Origin: Phytophthora colocasiae
Taxonomy: Eukaryota > Oomycota > Peronosporomycetes > Peronosporales > Peronosporaceae
Length of the DNA: 64,000 nt
NCBI GenBank assembly: GCA_018806915.1
Contig: JAGKQI010000088.1
Span: forward strand, 1,426,001-1,490,000
Direction of reading: 5' to 3'
The translations under genes were made by a program, and so were the position numbers. Below the pieces are notes generated by a model. It saw only the letters and a list, made by a program, of their open reading frames with translations, did not search any database and was not told the origin of the DNA. Shown one piece after another: positions 1 to 9,896 of the stretch (its first letter is position 1; each line of letters starts with the position of its first letter).

Positions 1-422
1 CGTCGGCTGCGGAAGAAGCTTTTCTTGCGTTTACTGGGGGTTGCAGCTCCATCTGAGGCGCCACTAGAGCCTGAGTCACTCACGCGGCTCGAGCGCTCGG
101 ACACGCCGCTGCGCTCCAGTTGGTCCTGTTGCTCCTGTTGGCGCCGCTCAATCACGTCGCGCGGCTCGAAGTAGACCAGGTCCGGGTCTCGCGTCGGAGA
201 GGCCAGTCGTGTCTTGTTACTACCGCTGGAACTCGAGGGCGGCGACGCGTTCTCCTTCCCGTCGCCACCAACGTATTTCTTGTGTAGCACGCGGAAGTAG
301 TACCAGCCCGTGATGGTCGCGTAGGAGAACCAGATGAAGGCGTTCTTTCGCAGCTTGGAGCTGCTGGCCAGCGCCGTCAGGAAGCACACGAACAGCAGCA
401 GCAGCCACAGCAGCACGCCCAT
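1..422 (-). CDS. Partial small membrane-anchored protein, C-terminus outside window
   Basis: An open frame begins with ATG at 422 on the minus strand and stays open to the window edge (140 codons seen). Residues 1-20 are strongly hydrophobic (MGVLLWLLLLFVCFLTALAS), which fits a signal anchor or signal peptide. A second aromatic-rich stretch (NAFIWFSYATITGWYYF, about residues 26-42) could be a second membrane segment. The rest is polar and low-complexity, rich in Ser, Gln, Glu and Arg, with a basic patch (SKRKKSFFRSR) at the visible end. I do not recognise the family. The gene diverges from the IFT54-like gene starting at 622, so the 200 bases between them probably hold both promoters. Codon use is GC-rich as in other genes here. 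Function unknown. Confidence 0.6.
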   Translation of the reverse strand, partial: MGVLLWLLLLFVCFLTALASSSKLRKNAFIWFSYATITGWYYFRVLHKKYVGGDGKENASPPSSSSGSNKTRLASPTRDPDLVYFEPRDVIERRQQEQQDQLERSGVSERSSRVSDSGSSGASDGAATPSKRKKSFFRSR

Positions 423-621
423 TGTCTGTCGTTGGATGTTACTAGCTCTTCTTACCCACCTTCCGACCTAACTAAACTGGCTTATGACTGCGGACGACCG
501 ACTTGACTTGAGTGTCGTAATCGAATCGGAAATAAACGGAGTTTCGTGTGTTGCACTTATATATCATGTGCATTTGGTGTACAGCAGCGTCGCTTCAAGA
601 TCAGTTTTGACAATCGTCGTC

Positions 622-2897
622 ATGGGGGATTCGCTCGAGACGCTCATCGCCCGCACGCAGGAGCAGCTACAGCCGCTGATCGCCAAGCCAAAGCTGGCTG
701 ATAAACTACTGACCAAGCCACCCTTCCGCTTCCTGCACGACGTCTTTACAGCTGTGACGCAGAGCACGGGATTCGCGCAGGGGCTCTACAATGACTTCGA
801 GCTGGGCTCGGCCAACCTCAAGGACAAGCCGCAGAAGACCGCATTTCTAGACAAAATGATCGTGTGCGTAGGCCAGAGCATTGGTAAAGATGTAGACGTT
901 CGCTCGTCCAAGATCGTGGCCGGTCTCGAAGCGGAGAACACGAATCTACTCCTGCAGGCCCTCGCACAGGCCGCAAAGGACAAGTCGCTCGACTGGAACA
1001 AGGCAGTGCAAACAGCACTCGCCAAAGTACCGTCATTCACTGCGGAGGGGGAAGTCGCACCAGGGGCGGCACCTGTAGCAGCAGATCCGGTTGTTGAAGC
1101 TGCAGCCGCTGCACCGCGTCCGAGCTCGAAGGATCGCAGCGGGTCGTCCGAAGCCAAGGAAAGGGTGCGTCTTTAATGCTTACTTGCAAGTTTATTGCTG
1201 TCGGGAGCTCTAACCTTGTAGTGTTCCATTGTCTGATGATCTAGTCGCGACGAGAAAGTGGGAGAGCAGAAAGCAAAACAAGTAGTGAGCCAGCTGCAGC
1301 AGCTCCATCCCGGAGAGAGAGCAAAGCAGAAAAACCGGCACCCGAGACTAGTCGTGCTGCGCCAAGTCGTAGCAGTAGCAGCAGCAAGGACAATAACGTG
1401 GATGAAGCTCTACTTCAAAGCATCGCCGACTGCAACGGGGACATTGAACGCACGAAAACGCTCGTCGAACAAGTGATCTCGAAACCCAAGATGTCTCCAA
1501 AGCTCCTTGGAAAGCCCCCTTTCCGCTTCCTGCATGATGTCATTTCGGAAGTGACGCGAGTGACTGGGTTTGCAGACGGACTCTTTTCTGGTGAGGAACT
1601 CGACTCAGGCGCTATCAAGGAGAAGGGACCAAAGATGGACTACCTTACCAAGATAATCCAGTGCGTTGGCTGCCAACTCAACCTCGAGATGGAGGCTAGA
1701 CCTGCAAAGATTGTCGCGGGACTGGAGCCTGAAGCCACGTGCAAGTTCCTGCAGTTGCTGACAATCGCCTGTAAAGCAGGAAGCTCCAAAGAGGCTGTGC
1801 AACGCGTTTTGGCAGGTGATACAGCGGTTCGCAGTGCCGTTGCCAATGTTAAGAAGCCTGCAAGTCGTGAGCGAGCACCCGAAACGAAGCAGTCATCCCG
1901 TTCCGGCACGCCCCAGGAAAGCAAGCAACGTGCAGAGCCCCAACCTGCTGCAGAGGCCAAGGAGAAGCCGAAGGAAGCGGAACCTGGTAGCTTCTCTGGG
2001 CCAGTGAAGCCTCTGGTGGTGAAAAGTGGTGCAGGAGATGCAGACAACGATAATGATGGTGGCAACCTACGCTTTGAGGCGAAAAATGACGACGATGACA
2101 CTGGGACGGCCCGGATGGGTACTAGCGCCCCAGGCACAAGCGGAACGAGCCGCACGTCGCGGCCAACAACTGCTCGGCGCCGTCCACCGAAACTGAAAGA
2201 GAACGTCACTGAGGTGGGCCGGCTCATGGTTCCTGATGCCAAGGCCGCTCCTGTTGCTGGAATCATGAAGGACGGAGACAACAACGACAGTGACAGCGAA
2301 GACGAAGGTGCCGGTGCTGCTGGAGGAGGCGATAATAACCAGCCTCATTCGACGCTTCTACCCGGCGATGCCGGTGCACACGGACGCCTGGTGCGTGACA
2401 TCCTCAAAGATCAGAATGCTGAAGAAGCTGCACGTCGCGCGAAGGAAGGCGAAGACACCGCTGCAGCGGCTACGAATGAGGCGGAGACTGGGATCCGTCT
2501 AGGACGGCGCAATAAGTCGTTCAAACCCGAGCACATGAAGAGTTCAAGCACTGCAGCTGCATCGTCGCTAGCCGAAATGAACGCGTTGCGTGCCGATATC
2601 CAGCGACTGTGCCAAGCAGCCAATCCGGTGGGGAAAAGCGTCGAGTTCGTTCACGAAGACTTGGACGCGATGTCCAAGGAGCTCGAATACTGGCGAAAGG
2701 AATACGCTCGCAAACGCGACGCCCTTGCAGACGAGCAAAAGCGGACCGAAGAAGCTCTGCAGCCTCTACAGGTGCAGCTCCGTGACGTGGAAGAGCAAGT
2801 CAAGGAGCAGCTGCACAAGATCAACACACTCAAAGCGGCCATCGCGAAGAACGAGGAGAAGACGCAGCAGTTGCTGCGTATGGTGGTCTCTGCTTGA
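622..2897 (+). CDS. IFT54/TRAF3IP1-like intraflagellar transport protein with duplicated N-terminal domain
   Basis: Two exons, 622-1164 and 1245-2897, joined in phase 0 across an 80-base intron (donor GTGCGT, acceptor CTAG), give about 731 residues. IFT54 is a subunit of the IFT-B complex that moves cargo along flagella; its N-terminal calponin-homology-like domain is thought to bind tubulin. Here that domain occurs twice: residues about 1-135 (motif KPPFRFLHDVFTAVTQSTGF) and about 233-365 (motif KPPFRFLHDVISEVTRVTGF). Each has the later KIVAGLE motif. A charged, low-complexity linker follows (about 380-615), then a C-terminal coiled coil (about 622-730) like the part of IFT54 that contacts IFT20. 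The usual family member has one N-terminal domain, so the duplication is notable. I chose ATG 622 because homology starts at once; the frame is open upstream to 484, but that stretch looks like 5' UTR. Family call firm; duplicate function inferred. Confidence 0.85.
1165..1244 (+). other. Intron of the IFT54-like gene
   Basis: The 80-base stretch starts GTGCGT and ends CTAG. Removing it joins two open frames in phase 0 and bypasses the stop at 1174. The downstream frame is open from 1245, right after a stop that overlaps the acceptor. Length and borders fit oomycete introns. Confidence 0.8.
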
Positions 2898-2945
2898 GCC
2901 ACTTCAGAGGTTAAGTTCATGCATAAAACTCTATCATTGGCGGCA

Positions 2946-3809
2946 TTAGTTGTCTGTCTGACGATCGCTGGACGGCAGTTCGTCTTCCGGCTGCTTCCTC
3001 TTGCCCAAACGTTCCTTCACCTCTGGCATCTGTAGCTCTCGTCGCCGAACGCTCTTAGGAACCCACGCCTCGTGCTTCTCGCGACGCAAATCGTCAAGCG
3101 GACGGATCGGTACTTTGCCTGACGTCCACGGCTCGGCCTGAGCAGCCTGCGTGGGGTTGCTCACCAGCTGAGGGTGCCATCTCTCGCGAATGCTCTGCTT
3201 CTCTTGCTCATTCAAGTCACCACGGACTTCAGGGAACCAGTCCAGTAGCCTTTGGAGCACCAATGCGGTGGCTACGGACAGGTTGAGACTCTCACTGAAG
3301 CCGAACAGAGGCAGGTACACTCGTCGGTGCGCCGCCCGCAGCATCTCGGGGCTCACTCCATCCGTCTCACGTCCAATGATGACTGCCAGTCGAGCAGGTA
3401 GTTCACTGGGTTTGTCGCTAGCCACGAGCGGTTCTGCCTGTGGGGATAAATCCGTGGCCCAGATAGTCATTACGCTCTCCCTCAGCGCCTCGAGACAAGC
3501 CGCGATACTCGAGAACTCGCGCACAGTGAGCCACACGGCGCAATTCTTGGTGATCTTTTTGCCGCTTGTCTTGTTGCTCTTCTTGCTTTTGTCCGGATGC
3601 GTCTTGAGCTGCTGGCCGTTGGCTGCGATAAGCCACACATGCTGGATGCCCAGCGCCTCGGCGGTGCGCAGGACGGCCTGGTGGTTGTGCGAGTCCATGC
3701 ACTGCTCCAGCACCAGCACGATGCGACCCGTACGGTGACGCAGCACTGCTTCGGCCCGCCTTAGGCGTTCAGGGGCTTCAGCCGCGTCACCGTCGCCTGT
3801 GCTGCTCAT
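2946..3809 (-). CDS. TrmH/SpoU-family RNA 2'-O-ribose methyltransferase
   Basis: A 287-residue protein starting at ATG 3809. It has the three SPOUT class motifs: motif 1 around residues 45-57 (NHQAVLRTAEALG), motif 2 near 143-158 (AVIIGRETDGVSPEML), and motif 3 near 168-185 (LPLFGFSESLNLSVATALV), which forms the knotted S-adenosylmethionine site. Family members methylate the 2'-hydroxyl of a tRNA or rRNA nucleotide; the TrmH branch usually acts on G18 of tRNA. The order and spacing of the arginine and glutamate motifs favour the TrmH branch, but the substrate is inferred. A basic tail (about 235-287, RRRELQMPEVKERLGKRKQ) may bind RNA. The frame is open upstream to 4367, but that part overlaps the divergent LRR gene and lacks similarity. 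The 3' end lies 48 bases from the convergent IFT54-like gene. Confidence 0.85.
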   Translation of the reverse strand: MSSTGDGDAAEAPERLRRAEAVLRHRTGRIVLVLEQCMDSHNHQAVLRTAEALGIQHVWLIAANGQQLKTHPDKSKKSNKTSGKKITKNCAVWLTVREFSSIAACLEALRESVMTIWATDLSPQAEPLVASDKPSELPARLAVIIGRETDGVSPEMLRAAHRRVYLPLFGFSESLNLSVATALVLQRLLDWFPEVRGDLNEQEKQSIRERWHPQLVSNPTQAAQAEPWTSGKVPIRPLDDLRREKHEAWVPKSVRRRELQMPEVKERLGKRKQPEDELPSSDRQTDN

Positions 3810-4041
3810 GGGATCGCTTTGAATGGCGTCAAGTTGGAGGTGAATCGCCAACGCGGTCACGTTTCTGGCCAGCCAACTGGCCGAGCCCGGAGACTTGCTT
3901 GGAAGCTGCGATGTAGATCTGGCTGGAGCTGTCTTGAGGCCGAATGGAGTCGCCAAACGTCCGAAATACTCGTGATGGAACGTCCGAATCAAAGCTATTC
4001 CTGCGCTACGCCACTTGACCACGCGTAACTTGGCTGGCGCA

Positions 4042-7000
4042 ATGAAGAGCGAGCCGGCGAGACACAGCCTGTCCCGCCCAAGGTCTCGCTCGCGACGCGC
4101 CAGTGTGGAGGAAGAGCCGGTCGCGACACCAACTGCGGTACGAGCTGCAGCTCGAGCAGCTCTAAAGGAAGAAGAGACTCGACCGGCTGATGCCGAAACG
4201 TCCTGCCAAGTCGTCAAGCTCAAACCGAGGCCACCGCCGACGTCAGCGTCGCGCGACCTCAGTTCATCGGGATCCAAGACGTTCCTGACGGCTCTGGTTC
4301 CGGGACCGGCGGCGAGGCGACGCTCAAGAAGGCAAATTGAATTGAGACCGCCGTCACCTCTCGACACAGTAGAACCCTCCAGCGACTACGTGGACACTGG
4401 TGGTTCATCAGTGGCACCCGTACCGGCCAGTTACATGGGGACGGAGGCCATGCAGCAGTTCTGGGGCATCTTCCACCGCCAAGAAACAGTTCACAACAAC
4501 AAAACTGTACCTCCTTCGTCGTCTTCAGGTGAGGTGATGGTACGGCCTAAATCTGCTCGCACCACGTACCTCTCTGCAGTGCGCAGCCTTCGCTTGTGTC
4601 CTGAACCGCTGGGCATCGTACGGCGCCGTGTCGTGGATAAAGCGACATCTTATGCTAGTGGCAGCACGACGCAGGAAGTGAACCTCAGCAGTTATCGGAT
4701 GGGGGATGACTACGCGAAAGCTTTCGGCGAAGGGTTCTCGTTGCTTCCGGGTGTTGAGTCGCTCAATTTATCGCACAACCGGATCGGAGACACTGTTGCT
4801 GCCAGATTGATCTCCACAGCTGCGGTGGCCGCAAATGCGCAGGGCCCGACGGGGCTGCAACAGCTCAACTTATCACACAACGCATTAGCTACAGCATCGT
4901 CAAGGGCTCTTACAGAGCTGATGCGGAGTTCACGCTCGCTGACGTCGCTTAATCTGTCCCACACAGGTCTGCGAGATCGTGAGGTGCAGCAGCTCTGCGA
5001 GTCCCTCACTCCCAACCAGACCGTCGTGCGGCTTCACCTGTCAGAGAACCGCTTCGGCACACCCGGGATGCTCGCTATCGGCCGCTTTTTGGAGGAAAAT
5101 TCACGCGTTGAGGAGCTGTATCTGGCGTGGAACCAACTGCGCGGCATCGGCGCACTGAAGATTGTGGAGGCGTTCAAGTTCCACGCGTCACTGCGCGTGT
5201 GCGATCTGTCGTGGAACGCGCTCAGTTCGTCCGGCCCCAGCTCGGCTTCTACCAGTGGTGGCACTCCCAATGGTTCAGGCGGTGTGCTGCGACCTCGAGC
5301 TGTTGTCACCGCCCTTGCCGACTCGATAGCGAACAACAAGGTGCTGGCGCATCTGGACCTGTCCAGCAATCGACTCGACCTTGAAGACTGCACTCTGTTG
5401 GCAAAGCAGCTCGAGAGCAACCAGACACTCATCGGATTGCACATGAGCGGCAACTGCGCAGTCATGGACTCTCGTGGATTTCTCATCCCTAAAGCCCAAG
5501 CTCACGACGAAGACGCTGGCGGATCACGGAGGCTTCGCGATCAACACAAACTCTACTCTGTTGCAGTTTTCGAGGAAGTGCATAGTGATGCTGGATCAGG
5601 TGTGTTTCCATCGCATCTCGTGTCCATTGTGGACGCCTCGTGCTGGTATTGCGGGCTGTGGTCGGAACATCGCTTTACGTGGACGCCAGCACCCGGTCAA
5701 GGGCCATACGCAGGAACTTCGGACCGGTTTGACATTACTCCGTCCATGCAGGTCCGGTTGCATCTGTCTATCGACGACTGGAGGGGCGTGGCCATGGAGC
5801 GACGGGAGAATGACGGCGACGGTGTGTCTTTCAGTGCGCTTCGAGTGATTCCTCCCGGCGCTACCAACTATTTCTTCACCGTTGTTGATACAAATGCCGA
5901 CCCGACCAGAACAACAAACGTGAGTTATCACTACGTCAGCTCTCGGCCGAGTCGTCCAGTGCATCGTCAACGCCGGCTCGTTCCAGGACGGTCGACAAGC
6001 AGTTGCAGTCTTGGCGACAACGAAGAAGCAGAGACTGCCGCAGCGATGCAGGGAGACATTTTCGGCTGTTTGGAGCGCTTGAACGTGATCCGTCTCACCC
6101 AACGAGGAGGACGAGATCCCTGCAACACGCTGGTCCCGCGCAGTACGGGCAAAAGCAGCGAGAGACGCGGGAAATGGGACATCAACAAGAGCGTATTCGC
6201 CCGGCGCAAGCGCGAGTCGGAATGCCGCAGCTTCCTGGACACGGATGCCTTCATCACAAAAGCGTGCGCTGCAGACTGGAAACAGTGCAAGATTGACCGG
6301 TTTGTGAAGGATCCTGTGCGGCGGCGTGAAGTGGAGGTGAGCGTCACGCGCTGGTACCGCACGGTTTGCAATGCATACCGACGGTACTGCGGCCACAACG
6401 TGCTGTTGAACTTGGCGCCTTTGGGATCGATAACACCCGCGGCAGCTGTGCAACTGCAAAATGACATCACGTGTGTGCCGTGGTCAGGTTACACCGAGTT
6501 CATCTCCGAGGCGAGGATACTGGACGAGACGTCGGAGTATTGCTCACTGCCTGACTTGGAAAATGTCTTTGTGGCTGCAAATCTCGAGCTCACACAGGAA
6601 GCCAAGGAGAAGGACAACCCAGACCGCAGTCTCACGCGGTTTGAGTTCTTGGAGTGCGTTATCCGAATTGCCGCGAACAAATACTTCCGAAGTACGTCCC
6701 TCTGTCTACGTCTACAATTCTACACGTAGTACGCGACTGACTTTCATTTGTGCTGTTCTAGCCAATATTTGTGATACACCGGCTAAAGCTGTGGACAAGT
6801 TAATGCAAGAGAATATCTTGCGAGTGGTTCCAGAAGATGCGAATGAATTCCGCTCTCGATTTCTCTACACGGAGGAAATTAGCGATGCTTTCACCGACCA
6901 TATCACTCTGGTAAGTTACTCAGCTATGGTTTTTCTGAATGAAAACTGAATTTTGTGTATGTTTGTCCTATCCCAGCTACAAGAACTGTACGATGCTAAC

Positions 7001-7732
7001 ATGGGTAAGTACTGCAAACCTGGTGAGAAGAAAGGGATGCATCTCGTGGAGTTCCTGTCCCTCTTAGAGAAGTACCAAATCTTCTCCGACTCGTTCCGAG
7101 TACGCGATATCAAGGATCCGTTCCTAGCGTGCAAGCTGGTGGTGCTGGATGAGATGACGACAGTGGGTCACAAGAAGCTCTACCTTACCGACTTCATGGA
7201 GATAATCTTACGCGTCAGTTGCCTGCGCTATCCGCCCAAGACGTTGACAGTGGTTGAAGTCGTTCGCAGTCTCCAGACGCTGTTGGCCAACCACTTTTAC
7301 AAACACGACGCATTGGTGGGCCAATTCTGCGAGGCGGTCGATCAGGCTCTGGTCAAAGACCGGCTCGAGGCTTTCGCAAGTGCCATCAATTCCCAGCGAA
7401 ACCATCCACAAGCTGCTACCACTTCATCCCCTTCATCCCCTCGCAATCGAGGGGGAGGGCGATCTGCAGCGCCAGTGCAGCGCACAACCATCGCGGAGGA
7501 GAGCGTATCAGATACGGACGAGGGCAGCGAACTGGAAGAGAGCAGTGAGACCATCAGCAGTGAAGCTACTATGGGAAGCCATGCGAACATTATCAGCAGT
7601 GCAGTGGGGAGCGACCAAGTAAACGTCGACGGTGCGATACAAGTTGATGGTGCAAGTGAGGAACGGGTGGATATCCCAGTAAGTAACGAAAGGGGAGGCG
7701 AGGCTCTAGACGTGGCTGCTGCTAAAGCGTGA
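4042..7732 (+). CDS. Large leucine-rich-repeat protein, possibly flagellar
   Basis: Three exons, 4042-6691, 6762-6910 and 6977-7732, give 1184 residues; both introns (70 and 66 bases) have GT-AG borders and keep the frame. The N-terminus (1-200) is basic and low-complexity. Residues about 213-475 hold ribonuclease-inhibitor-type leucine-rich repeats (LNLSHNRIGD, LNLSHNALAT, LHLSENRFG, LDLSSNRLD). A central part (about 500-760) has Trp- and Cys-containing stretches I cannot assign. A conserved-looking helical part follows (about 860-1060), including LTRFEFLECVIRIAANKY and LYLTDFMEIILRVS, a pattern I associate with axonemal or calcium-linked LRR proteins of protists. The last 100 residues are acidic and Ser-rich. 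It is head-to-head with the TrmH-like gene and near IFT54, so a flagellar role is plausible but inferred. No catalytic domain seen. Confidence 0.75.
6692..6761 (+). other. Intron 1 of the LRR gene
   Basis: Starts GTACGT and ends TTCTAG; 70 bases. Removing it joins phase 1 to phase 2 codon parts and restores one frame from AANKYFR into NICDTPAKAVDKL. Confidence 0.8.
6911..6976 (+). other. Intron 2 of the LRR gene
   Basis: Starts GTAAGT and ends TCCCAG; 66 bases, phase 0. It joins DAFTDHITL to LQELYDANMGKYC. Confidence 0.8.
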
Positions 7733-7949
7733 GGGATCGCTACTTGTCTGAATTTTGAAGTCTTTTGTGAATTACTACGACCTGGAAGCGTCTGAAGTCG
7801 ACGTACGGATTCGCTTCTGGATGAAGTCGGATTTCTCAGATCGCTTGTGACTGCCGAATTCCGGTGATACCTGGTAACTGGATGGGTATAGGTACTGAGA
7901 TTTTCAAGCCCATCGTCCCGTGCGCCACAAGTTGTGGCCCACAACCAAT

Positions 7950-7999
7950 GGCGAAGAATCCCAAGGCGAAGAATCCCAAGGCGAAGAATCCCAAGGCGA
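7950..7999 (+). repeat. 15-bp minisatellite, about 3.4 copies
   Basis: The unit GGCGAAGAATCCCAA starts at 7950, 7965 and 7980 and is followed by a partial copy. It lies in the gap between the LRR gene and the first glucanase gene. The rest of 7733-8287 shows no gene I can support. Confidence 0.9.
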
Positions 8000-8287
8000 G
8001 AGGTGGGAGGAGGCATTCCTTACGCCTTTTGCAATTGGATCCCCCCACCTCCCATGTTTAACCGTAGACAAATATTTCAGCCTGGACATAGACAATTATT
8101 CAGCCTAGAGTTGCTCGTACAGCGCATGCTGCATGTACGTTCAGGCGTATTCCTGCATCACTGTGAGCATCTACAGCGCATCCGTTTTCCCGCCGTGACA
8201 TTTTCCCACCTTTCCGTTTCGTTTGCTGGTTCGACTTTAAACCACAGTCCGCGTAGTCATCGCACTACGATTCGTAGTGCCTTGAAG

Positions 8288-8304
8288 GACTCACTATTCA
8301 ATTG
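8288..8304 (+). promoter_or_regulatory. Inr-like start site before GH17 gene 1
   Basis: ACTCACTATTCAATTGG resembles the oomycete initiator consensus GCTCATTYYNCAWTTT and lies 57-73 bases before the ATG at 8361. Visual match only. Confidence 0.4.
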
Positions 8305-8360
8305 GTTGGACTCTACAAAAACAACACTTTGACCTAGTGACCATCTACTCAGCACCAGAA

Positions 8361-9524
8361 ATGCTATCTTTCAAGATTCTCGGTGCCTTTGCAGCCTTCA
8401 CTTCGACCTTCTTGATCCCTCCGACTGCCGCGCAGAACTTCTGCATTCATGGGATCAACTACAACCCACGCATGGGGCCCGACTGGGCACCTGTGAATCA
8501 GCGATGCAAGAGCGTGGATAGTATCAAGGCCGATATGGAGACTTTGGCCCACGTTACTCACTCCGTTCGCTTGTACGGACTAGGAGACTGCGACCAAAGC
8601 TCGACTGTCATTCCAGCAGCTATCAGTGCAGGGTTAACCGTCTCCCTGGGTCTCTGGGTGAGCGAGGACGACGCTGTCTTCGAGGCAGAATTCTTAAAGC
8701 TTCAGGCATTAATCCAGCAGAACGCGGGGATCTTCAGTACCGGGAGCGTCGTCGACATTCATGTGGGCAGTGAGGCAATCTACCGCAAGGAAGTCACAGC
8801 CGCGAAGAACATCGAGAACCTCCAGCGTGTCAAGGCCCTGCTCCAAGCCTACAACTTGGAGCCCGTCCCAGTTACGATCGCCGAGATTGGCGACGTGTAC
8901 TTGGCAAACCCTGAGATCACTGACGCCGTGGACTTTATCCAAGCGAATGGCTTCCCCTTCTGGGAGAGAATCGTGGTGGACAACGCCGTTGCCTACTTTG
9001 AATCGCGGATGGAGCCTCTGTTCCAACAGGCGTTGGCTCGGGACAAGAAGGTCGTGATCGGGGAGACCGGGTGGGCCTCGGGCGGTGACAGTCTCAGAGC
9101 GTCTGAAGCTTCACCCGTGAATGCTGCTCACTACTTCTACGACTTCTTCTACATGGCAAAGCAGAATAACGTCGAGTTCTACTACTTCGAAGGCTTTGAC
9201 GAGTCGTGGAAGACTGGAACCACTAACGACACGGTCGAGGGGTACTTTGGTCTGTTTACCGAGGATCGGACGCTGAAGCCCGAGATCGCCGTTCTCTCAC
9301 TGGGCGGCAGTTGCACTGGGACGAACGAAGAGGCCAGTGCCCCAGGCAGCAATTCCAATGGTGGGTACACCCCCAGTAGCAGTAACAGTGGCAGCTCGGA
9401 ATCCGGTAGCGCTTACACTCCTGGGACTGTTAACCCCGACGACAACGAGTCCGGCGGTGTTACAACAATGCCCCCCACCACTAATCCGGATGAATGTCAT
9501 GTGAGACGATCACTGGCGGCTTGA
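8361..9524 (+). CDS. Secreted GH17 endo-beta-1,3-glucanase, copy 1
   Basis: 387 residues from ATG 8361. Residues 1-25 form a signal peptide ending PTAAQ, so the enzyme is exported. The body is a glycoside hydrolase family 17 barrel: N-terminal motif GINYNPRMGPDW, the acid/base Glu in HVGSEAIYR (Glu near 138), and the nucleophile Glu in VIGETGWAS (Glu near 235). YYFEGFDESWK then YFGLF close the barrel. GH17 enzymes cut beta-1,3-glucan, the main wall polymer of oomycetes, so a role in wall remodelling or in digesting external glucan is likely. The last 80 residues are a Ser/Gly/Thr/Pro-rich tail, probably O-glycosylated; I see no clear GPI signal. First of three tandem paralogues on one strand and the most diverged by eye. 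Intact. A GTG lies in frame at 8337, but the signal peptide supports the ATG. Confidence 0.92.
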   Translation: MLSFKILGAFAAFTSTFLIPPTAAQNFCIHGINYNPRMGPDWAPVNQRCKSVDSIKADMETLAHVTHSVRLYGLGDCDQSSTVIPAAISAGLTVSLGLWVSEDDAVFEAEFLKLQALIQQNAGIFSTGSVVDIHVGSEAIYRKEVTAAKNIENLQRVKALLQAYNLEPVPVTIAEIGDVYLANPEITDAVDFIQANGFPFWERIVVDNAVAYFESRMEPLFQQALARDKKVVIGETGWASGGDSLRASEASPVNAAHYFYDFFYMAKQNNVEFYYFEGFDESWKTGTTNDTVEGYFGLFTEDRTLKPEIAVLSLGGSCTGTNEEASAPGSNSNGGYTPSSSNSGSSESGSAYTPGTVNPDDNESGGVTTMPPTTNPDECHVRRSLAA

Positions 9525-9858
9525 GTAGCTTGTAGTTCGTTGCAAGGCGTTCGCATGGCTAATATTTCCTAACACAGCCACCTCTACATGTACTACATTA
9601 ATGCACAACACTCTAATCCCGTTGCCCCTTTCGAATATCGCTACACAAGTGAATCCTTCATCACTTGCCACCGTGCGCAATGCTTGCGGTGGTGCATTGA
9701 ATGTGCATTGAATGACACCAGTACCAGCGCGTGATGGAAATCCATCAGCACGTGGGACCTCTTGCGACTGTCGAGACGTTGTGTGTTCGAACATCGTGAG
9801 TGCCAATGACATGGAGCGCTTCGGACCACCGCTTTCCCCTCGGAGACCTGGCACTGAA

Positions 9859-9874
9859 GCTCATTTACTATTTG
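9859..9874 (+). promoter_or_regulatory. Inr-like start site before GH17 gene 2
   Basis: GCTCATTTACTATTTG is a close match to the oomycete initiator GCTCATTYYNCAWTTT, 23-38 bases before the ATG at 9897. It is the best Inr match I saw in the window. Confidence 0.5.
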
Positions 9875-9896
9875 CTGCGTCTTACTCAAGTGCAAG

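Noticed and set aside
220..408. Minus-strand 62-codon ORF at the left edge
   Set aside because: It is a shadow of the membrane protein frame starting at 422, which has the hydrophobic start and stays open to the edge.
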